In this document: positions 58,903-64,000 of the stretch, in pieces
How the letters are laid out: every line of letters begins with the position of its first letter
Numbering within the stretch: position 1 is the stretch's first letter
NCBI RefSeq assembly: GCF_039905635.1
Contig: NZ_CP157000.1
Location: 2,976,001 to 3,040,000, forward strand
Reading direction: 5' to 3'
Source of the DNA: Microbacterium sp. ProA8
GTDB taxonomy: Bacteria > Actinomycetota > Actinomycetes > Actinomycetales > Microbacteriaceae
DNA: 64,000 nt
Position numbers and translations under genes: made by a program
Notes under the pieces: model-generated
What the model saw: the letters and a program-made list of their open reading frames with translations, nothing else
The model's database searches: none
Told to the model about the DNA's origin: nothing

Positions 58903-59241
58903 GCCCCTATAGCTCAGTTGGTTAGAGCAACGGACTTCAACACAACAAAATGGAGCGCCAGCGCCGAAATGCGCTGGATGACCGCCGCTATATGCTGGAA
59001 CACCCTGAGAGCCCGAGGTACTCGCCAAGTGTCTGAACGACACCTGGCAGTGAAAATCCGAGGGATTGGGCAATCAGCAGGTAACCGCAAGGGAACCTCA
59101 GAGACTACACGCGGCGCACCTGACCGGTCCGGCCGAAGGTGAAGATATAGTCCAGACTGCAAGCCGGAGACGGTGGCTGGGGAAACTCAGTGCAGCAGGT
59201 TAATCCGTGGGTCCAGGGTTCGAGCCCCTGTGGGGGCACCA
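58903..59241 (+). tRNA. tRNA-Lys(UUU) interrupted by a group I intron
   Basis: 5' exon 58903-58937 and 3' exon 59200-59241 (with encoded CCA) form a 77-nt tRNA after splicing. The acceptor GCCCCTA pairs with TGGGGGC, the anticodon stem is ACGGA/TCCGT, and the loop CTTTTAA gives anticodon TTT. The T-arm contains GGGTTCGAGCCCC. The intron lies between anticodon positions 34 and 35. No other tRNA-Lys gene is in this window, so splicing may be essential. Confidence 0.93.
58938..59199 (+). ncRNA. 262-nt group I intron (IC3-like) in the tRNA-Lys anticodon loop
   Basis: The preceding exon ends in U and the intron ends in G. A P2 hairpin CCAGCGC/GCGCTGG is near the start. Core elements are a GGCAATCAGCAGG (Q-like) segment, CTCAGAGACTA (R) and GAAGATATAGTCC (S), with P7 GACTA/TAGTC (59103-59107 with 59148-59152) and P8 CACCT/AGGTG. 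Order and several words match the cyanobacterial tRNA-Leu(UAA) intron. It is too short to hold a homing endonuclease, and I see none. Confidence 0.9.
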
Positions 59242-59280
59242 CACCGCTCGAGCCGCCGGAGCACTTGGCCGGCCCTGTTC

Positions 59281-59586
59281 TCAGCGTGCGATCGCGGCGG
59301 CGATCAGCCAGACCACGATGCTGAGCACCAGCGCGATGAGCGGGTACCAGAAGGCGGTGCGCTTGCGCGACAGCGCGACGATCCCCGCGACGCCGCCGAT
59401 CACCGCGAAGGCGAGCGGCAGGTAGCCGCCGAGCACGATGGCGAGCGTGTTGTCGTAGGTGCCGATCGCCCAGAGCAGTGAGACGAAGAAGAGCACCACC
59501 GCCCCGCCGATGGAGAAGCCGATGAGCAGCAGCGTCGCGACGAGGTCGCCGGTGGAGCGCTCGGCGGGAGCATCCGCACCGGTCAT
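59281..59586 (-). CDS. Small membrane protein
   Basis: This 101-residue protein has three membrane helices (about 14-40, 47-68, 76-100), with a charged SRKRTAF loop between the last two. No family is recognised. Its ATG overlaps the stop of the GNAT gene by 4 bp, so the two are coupled. Confidence 0.78.
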   Translation of the reverse strand: MTGADAPAERSTGDLVATLLLIGFSIGGAVVLFFVSLLWAIGTYDNTLAIVLGGYLPLAFAVIGGVAGIVALSRKRTAFWYPLIALVLSIVVWLIAAAIAR

Positions 59587-60032
59587 GACGCCAGTCCGAT
59601 CTCGTAGTGCACGAATCCGGTCGACGTCGCGACGCCGTCGTAGAGCCCGCGGGCCGTGGCATTGGACTCCTGCGTGAGCCAGTACACCTTTGCCGCGCCC
59701 TGCTCACGGGCCCAGTCGCTGACGTGGGAGATGAGCGCACGCCCGGCGCCGGTCCCCCGGGTGTCGGGGCGCACGAACAGATCCTCGAGGTAGCAGTACG
59801 GGCCCGCCGACCAGGTCGCCGCGTGCGTCAGCCAGTGCACGATACCGATCGCCTCACCGGTTTCGTCTGTGGCCAGCGCGCCATGGATCGGGAACTGCGG
59901 ATCGAGGAGGCGGTGCCACGTCAGCTCGGTCTGCTCGTCCGAGAGCTCCGATTCATAGAACGCGAGGTAGCCGCGCCAGAGCGGCAGCCAGGCATCGCGG
60001 TCAGCAGGGACGAGTGGGCGGATCGCGGTCAC
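59583..60032 (-). CDS. GNAT family N-acetyltransferase
   Basis: This 149-residue protein starts at GTG (MTAIRPLVPADRDAW); the frame extends further, but without support. The acetyl-CoA loop is RPDTRGTGAGRALI near residues 94-107. YCYLEDLFV precedes it. The substrate is unknown; polyamines or antibiotics are common in this subfamily. Confidence 0.84.
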   Translation of the reverse strand: MTAIRPLVPADRDAWLPLWRGYLAFYESELSDEQTELTWHRLLDPQFPIHGALATDETGEAIGIVHWLTHAATWSAGPYCYLEDLFVRPDTRGTGAGRALISHVSDWAREQGAAKVYWLTQESNATARGLYDGVATSTGFVHYEIGLAS

Positions 60033-60060
60033 AAGACCAGAGGCTAGCGTGTGGTGCGCC

Positions 60061-60732
60061 TCACGTGAGGGCGGAGCGCGCGGTTCGCCGCGCGTGCGCA
60101 CTCAGATCGTCGCCACGACGGGCGAGGAATTCCTCGAGCCGAACCCGGTCGATCCGCCCGATCTCGCGCAGCGCCACTCCCACGTTCGTCTGGACCAGGT
60201 GCTCGGGGTCCGCGGCGAGCAGCTCGCAGAGGGCGAGGGGATCGTCGAGGTCGCCGGCGCGGATGATCCAGAACGCCGCGGTGATCGCCGTACGACGGTG
60301 CCACCGATCCTCCGACCGGGCGAGGTCGAACAGCACGTCGCGGGGCTTGTCGAGCAGATAGCCGCCGACCACGCGCGGCGCCCCACGGTCGATGTAGTCC
60401 CACGTGTCGATGCGGTCCAGGCGCCGCATCCAGAGGTCGTACAGCGCGGCGCGGTCGGCATCCGTCGCTCGGGCCTGGAAGTCGAGGATCGACACCGCCA
60501 CCACGCGCAGCTCGTAGACATCGGAGTCGAGCAGCCGGTCGACCTCGGCCAGCGGCATCCGTGCATTCGCCTTGGCGATGTCGAAGACGGTGCCCATGCG
60601 CACACCGATGACCTCGGTGCGCTCGTCGGTCATACGCCGCTGGATCTTCGCCCGCTCATCGGCGGATGCCGCGGCCTCGAGCGCTGCGCGGACGCCCTCG
60701 GCCGTCGGTGGTCCGCCGGCGGGGTCACTCAC
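60061..60732 (-). CDS. DNA-alkylation-repair-like HEAT-repeat protein
   Basis: This 223-residue all-helical protein starts at GTG (MSDPAGGPPT). It contains EVDRLLDSDVYELRVVAVSIL near 65-85, typical of AlkD-like HEAT repeats, and WDYIDRGAPRVVGGYL near 112. AlkD-type proteins excise alkylated bases without base flipping; whether this one is active is unclear. The start overlaps the stop of the isochorismatase gene by 8 bp. Confidence 0.83.
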   Translation of the reverse strand: MSDPAGGPPTAEGVRAALEAAASADERAKIQRRMTDERTEVIGVRMGTVFDIAKANARMPLAEVDRLLDSDVYELRVVAVSILDFQARATDADRAALYDLWMRRLDRIDTWDYIDRGAPRVVGGYLLDKPRDVLFDLARSEDRWHRRTAITAAFWIIRAGDLDDPLALCELLAADPEHLVQTNVGVALREIGRIDRVRLEEFLARRGDDLSAHARRTARSALT

Positions 60733-61315
60733 CGCCGTCGAGACCGGAGTGGCTCAGCTCCGCCCCCGCGTGCGCGAGCTCAGCGAGTGCGGCGTCGCTC
60801 GATTGCGGGGCGACTCCGGCGACGAGGTCGGTGATGACCCGGACATGCCGCCCGTGCTCGATGGCGTCGAGGGCCGACGCGCGCACGCAGTAGTCCGTCG
60901 CGATGCCCGTCACGTCGACGTCGACGACGCCGTGTTCCTCGAGCAGGTGCGCCACGGTCACCCCGTCGTCAGTCGTGCCTTCGAACAGCGAATACGCCGG
61001 CCTGCCCTGACCCTTCTTGACGTGGTGCGTCACCGCCGACGTGTCGAGCCCGGGGTCGTACTCCGCGCCCTCGGTGCCGCTCACGCAGTGCACGGGCCAC
61101 GTGTCGACGAAGTCGGGCTCGGGGCTGAAGTGCCCGCCGTTGTCGCCCTCACCGTGGTGCCAGTCGCGCGAGGCGACGATGACGGCGTACTCCTCGGCGT
61201 GCGTGACCAGGTACTCCGAGATGCGCTGCGCAACGGCATCCCCACCCTCTACGCCGAGCGCACCGCCCTCGGTGAAGTCGTTCTGGACATCGACGATGAA
61301 CAGCGCCTTGCTCAT
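60725..61315 (-). CDS. Isochorismatase-family hydrolase (nicotinamidase-like)
   Basis: This 196-residue cysteine hydrolase starts MSKALFIVDVQNDFTEGGAL. Catalytic Asp is in VDVQNDF near residue 9, Lys in HHVKKGQ near 98, and Cys in ATDYCVRASA near 145; zinc ligands DWHHGE near 51 support a PncA-like nicotinamidase in NAD salvage. The operon continues with the HEAT-repeat gene. It overlaps the MMPL stop by 4 bp. Confidence 0.87.
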   Translation of the reverse strand: MSKALFIVDVQNDFTEGGALGVEGGDAVAQRISEYLVTHAEEYAVIVASRDWHHGEGDNGGHFSPEPDFVDTWPVHCVSGTEGAEYDPGLDTSAVTHHVKKGQGRPAYSLFEGTTDDGVTVAHLLEEHGVVDVDVTGIATDYCVRASALDAIEHGRHVRVITDLVAGVAPQSSDAALAELAHAGAELSHSGLDGGE

Positions 61316-63678
61316 GATTCGAGCGTACGCCTGTACTCCTCACGGGTGAGAGGGTGTCCGTCGTCGGCCACGAGTTCGGCATCCGTCTCGATCGGCAGCG
61401 GGGCATCGACGGCCTGCGCCGCTTCGACGGGCTCAGCGACCGGTGCGGCAGGCTGATCCGACCCGGTCCCCGCGCTCGCAGAAGGACCGACTTCCGGCTC
61501 CTGCCGCGCGAGCTTCGACGGCCACCAGATCGCTCGTCCGATGTCGTACGACAGGGCGGGCACGAGGAGCGACCGCACGACGAAGGTGTCGAGCAGCACA
61601 CCGAACGCGACGATGAAGGCGAGCTGCACCAGGAACAGGATGGGGATGACGCCCAGTGCCGCGAAGGTCGCCGCCAGCACGAGCCCCGCCGAGGTGATGA
61701 CGCCGCCGGTCGCGACCAGGCCCCGCAGGATGCCCGGTCTCGTGCCGTGGACGAGGGACTCCTCGCGCACGCGCGACATCAGGAAGATGTTGTAGTCCAC
61801 GCCCAGTGCGACCAGGAAGACGAATCCGTAGAGCGGCACGGCGGGGTCGGCGCCCGGGAATCCGAAGGCGGCATTGAAGACGAGCGCACTCACCCCCAGC
61901 GCGGTGGCGAACGACAGGATCACCGTCGCGATGAGCAGCACGGGAGCCAGGATCGACCGCAGCAGCAGCATCAGGATCAGGAGGATCACCAGCAGGATGA
62001 CCGGGATGATGACGGTCCGGTCGCGGGTCGACGTGTCGTTGGTGTCGATGTCGGTGGCCGTCTCGCCGCCGACGATCGCCGTACCCTCACCGAGCGCCTC
62101 ATCGAGGTCGGCGCGCAGCTCGCGCACCGTGTCCTCGGCGGCGACAGAGTCCGCGGCATCCGTCAGCGTGCCGATCACCAGCACGTCGCCCTCCGAGACC
62201 GTCGCCTCCGGAGCCGGCGTGCCGGGCGGGCCGACAGCCGTGAGAACCGGCTCGCCGTCCTCGACCTCGACGGCGGCCTGCCCGGTCGGGGAGTCATCGG
62301 AGGCGACCGCCACGGAGTCGATGCCGTCGGACGCCGCCAGCACCTCGACGGCGTCGGCGAGGTCGTCCTCGGGGACGATCACGTACACCGGAGAGCCGGA
62401 GCCGGCCGGGAAGTGCTCGGCGAGCACGTCCTGGCCGTCGCGGGCCTCTGACGACCCGAGGACGAGATCGCTCGTAGGCACGCCGTCTGCCTTGAGCTGA
62501 GTGATCCCGATCGCGCCGGCGAGGAGCACGATCGTGCACGCGATCCACACGACGCGCGCGTTCCGCGCCACGAACCGCGCCTGCCGCGGCCAGAGGCCCT
62601 TGACGGGCTGCGTCAGGTCGTCGGGGATCATCGCGATCGGCTGCTTCGGGATGAACGGCCAGAACGCCGCACGGCCGCAGAGCGCCAGCAGCGCCGGCAG
62701 GAACGTCAGCGCCGAGAGCACCGAGAACGCGATGCCGATCGATGCGATCGGCCCGAGCGCCCGGTTGGTGGCGAGATCCGACAGCAGCAGGCACAGCAGT
62801 CCTGCGATCACCGTGCCGCCGGAGGCCAGGATCGGCTCGAACGCTCCGCGCCACGCCGAGAGCGTCGCATCCCACTTCGACGCACCTGTCGCGATCGATT
62901 CGCGGAACCGCGCCACGTAGAGCAGCGCGTAGTCGGTGGCGGCGCCGATCACGAGGATGAAGAGGATGCCCTGCACCTGACCGTTGAGCACCACGATGCC
63001 GGCGTATGCCAGCCACCACACCGTGAGCAGCGCCGCACAGAGCGCGAACAAGGAGGTGAGGAGCACCAGGACCGGCAGCAGCGGCGAGCGATACACGATC
63101 ACGAGGATCAGGAAGACGGCGAGCAGCGCCACACCCAGAAGCAGCCCATCGATTCCGAGGAAGCCCTCGACGAGGTCTGCCGTGAATCCCGCCGGTCCGG
63201 TGACCCAGCCCTCCAGACCGTCGGGCAGCTCGTCGGCGACGAGCGTGCGCATCTCGTCGACGATCTCGCCCACCTCGCCGGCGGCATCGATGGGAACGAA
63301 GATCTGCACGGCCTCACCGTCGTCCGAGAGGATCGGCGGTGAAACGCCTTCCTGGACCCCGTCGATCGCCGCGATGTCGTCGGCGAGCGCCTGTACGTCG
63401 GCGACGTCGTCCTCCGACAGCTCACCGTCGCCGGTCACGACCACGACGGCGGGGATGCTGTCGTCGCCGAGGAAGTCCGTCAGCCTCTCGTTGACCTGCG
63501 TGGCATCCGCATTCTCGGGCAGGAAGCTCGACCGGTCGTTGGTCGACACCTCGTCGACCTTGCCGAAGTACGGCCCGCCGATGGAGCCGGCGGTCAACCA
63601 GATCAGCACGAGGATGGCCGGGATCCCGATGCGCAGCCAGCCGGAAGGGCGGCGGTGAGCGCGGTGAGGCGAAGACAT
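61312..63678 (-). CDS. MMPL/RND-type membrane exporter
   Basis: This 788-residue transporter has about twelve membrane helices in two halves, each with an external loop (about 40-195 and 400-525). The first helix begins WLRIGIPAILVLIWLTAGS near residue 14, and conserved ATDYALLYVARFRE near 245 and GVDYNIFLMSRVREE near 625 lie in the proton path. The C-terminal tail is Pro/Ala/Glu-rich. Relatives export lipids or confer drug tolerance. A palindromic operator abuts the start codon. Confidence 0.92.
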   Translation of the reverse strand: MSSPHRAHRRPSGWLRIGIPAILVLIWLTAGSIGGPYFGKVDEVSTNDRSSFLPENADATQVNERLTDFLGDDSIPAVVVVTGDGELSEDDVADVQALADDIAAIDGVQEGVSPPILSDDGEAVQIFVPIDAAGEVGEIVDEMRTLVADELPDGLEGWVTGPAGFTADLVEGFLGIDGLLLGVALLAVFLILVIVYRSPLLPVLVLLTSLFALCAALLTVWWLAYAGIVVLNGQVQGILFILVIGAATDYALLYVARFRESIATGASKWDATLSAWRGAFEPILASGGTVIAGLLCLLLSDLATNRALGPIASIGIAFSVLSALTFLPALLALCGRAAFWPFIPKQPIAMIPDDLTQPVKGLWPRQARFVARNARVVWIACTIVLLAGAIGITQLKADGVPTSDLVLGSSEARDGQDVLAEHFPAGSGSPVYVIVPEDDLADAVEVLAASDGIDSVAVASDDSPTGQAAVEVEDGEPVLTAVGPPGTPAPEATVSEGDVLVIGTLTDAADSVAAEDTVRELRADLDEALGEGTAIVGGETATDIDTNDTSTRDRTVIIPVILLVILLILMLLLRSILAPVLLIATVILSFATALGVSALVFNAAFGFPGADPAVPLYGFVFLVALGVDYNIFLMSRVREESLVHGTRPGILRGLVATGGVITSAGLVLAATFAALGVIPILFLVQLAFIVAFGVLLDTFVVRSLLVPALSYDIGRAIWWPSKLARQEPEVGPSASAGTGSDQPAAPVAEPVEAAQAVDAPLPIETDAELVADDGHPLTREEYRRTLES

Positions 63679-63679
63679 A

Positions 63680-63698
63680 TCGCTAGCTTATCTAGCGA
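63680..63698. promoter_or_regulatory. Palindromic operator at the MMPL start
   Basis: TCGCTAG-N5-CTAGCGA is a perfect 7-bp inverted repeat, 1 bp upstream of the MMPL ATG. A plausible -10 (TAGATA) lies within it on the minus strand, so the transcript would be leaderless or nearly so. It suggests a MarR/TetR-type repressor encoded elsewhere. Confidence 0.7.
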
Positions 63699-63768
63699 AA
63701 TAGCTTTTCAGGAAACGAAGTTCGGGCATTCGCCCTGCGCGCTCGTCCCGCTCCTATGCTGAGTCGCG

Positions 63769-64000
63769 ATGCTCTCCGCCGTCCTCGCCCTGATCGGCGC
63801 CGTGGTCTACGGCTCCGCGGACTTCCTCGGCGGGCTGGCGGCCCGGCGACTGCGCTCGATCGTCGTCACCGCCGTGGCGGCGCTTTCGGGGTTCTTGGCG
63901 CTGCTGCTGGTGCAACCTCTCGTGGGCGGAGTGTGGACGACCGCGGATGTCGCGTGGGGCGTCCTGGCCGGCGTCGTCGGCGTCGTCGCGGTCGCGCTGC
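63769..64000 (+). CDS. EamA/DMT-family transporter, N-terminal part only
   Basis: The first 77 residues, beginning MLSAVLALIGAVVYGSADFL, hold two or three membrane helices typical of the DMT family. The gene continues past the window end. It diverges from the MMPL exporter over a 90-bp gap; a TATGCT -10 ends at about 63760. Confidence 0.7.
   Translation, partial: MLSAVLALIGAVVYGSADFLGGLAARRLRSIVVTAVAALSGFLALLLVQPLVGGVWTTADVAWGVLAGVVGVVAVAL

Noticed and set aside
58918..59142. 74-residue frame across the tRNA-Lys intron, possible homing endonuclease
   Set aside because: It has no LAGLIDADG, GIY-YIG or HNH motif and overlaps the structured intron core.

Overview
The window is high-GC DNA from an actinobacterium, most likely Microbacterium or a close relative in Microbacteriaceae. 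The evidence is the GC-rich codon use, GlnR, CarD, SenX3-RegX3, the SigK-RskA-DipZ module, a WXG100 protein, a fused IspDF and an XPB helicase. Several blocks match gene order I recall from Mycobacterium tuberculosis: rlmB-cysS-ispDF-carD-lipoprotein, regX3-senX3-(phoU)-gpmA, and DUF3263-LytR_C close to groEL. Nearly all of it reads as chromosomal backbone. I see no phage, plasmid, insertion sequence or CRISPR locus.

Layout. 0-6 kb: a helicase-associated protein, XPB helicase and a secreted 5'-nucleotidase. 6-11 kb: a short-chain dehydrogenase behind tandem palindromic operators, a TetR regulator, and a coupled FAD reductase / FolP2-type / RibD-type operon. 11-16 kb: a two-component pair whose kinase seems to start at CTG, a solitary WXG100 protein, groEL with two CIRCE operators, and a cold-shock gene. 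16-25 kb: LytR_C and DUF3263 proteins, DUF2332, a 69-bp near-perfect palindrome, msrB-nitroreductase, bcp, a CitE-like lyase, a YdcZ-type transporter, tRNA-Thr, a cysteine-less DsbA-like protein, a UgpC-type ATPase and DUF4032. 25-33 kb: rlmB, cysS, ispDF, carD and an LpqE-like lipoprotein.

33-50 kb is a dispersed phosphate regulon: regX3-senX3, phoU, ppk1-mutT1 and pstSCAB. Direct repeats of 11 bp resembling PHO boxes precede phoU, ppk1 and pstS. GlnR, gpmA, a FUSC protein, YgfZ, nitrobindin and two small membrane proteins lie between them. 50-51.3 kb is non-coding and repeat-rich, with seven 13-bp palindromes spaced 37-40 bp apart. 52-57 kb is a compact SigK module: dipZ-sigK-rskA diverges from a fasciclin lipoprotein gene, and both directions carry an identical CCAATCC-N16-CGAACA promoter. 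57-64 kb holds a membrane Ser/Thr kinase, a tRNA-Lys(UUU) gene interrupted by a group I intron, and an operon ending in an MMPL exporter behind a palindromic operator.

The most unusual item is the 262-nt group I intron in the anticodon loop of tRNA-Lys(UUU) at 58903-59241. Next are the paired SigK promoters, the three PHO-box arrays, the periodic palindrome array, and a 12-mer (ACGGATGCCGCG) that occurs at least eleven times. All functional calls come from reading the sequence and from recalled family knowledge; nothing was searched.
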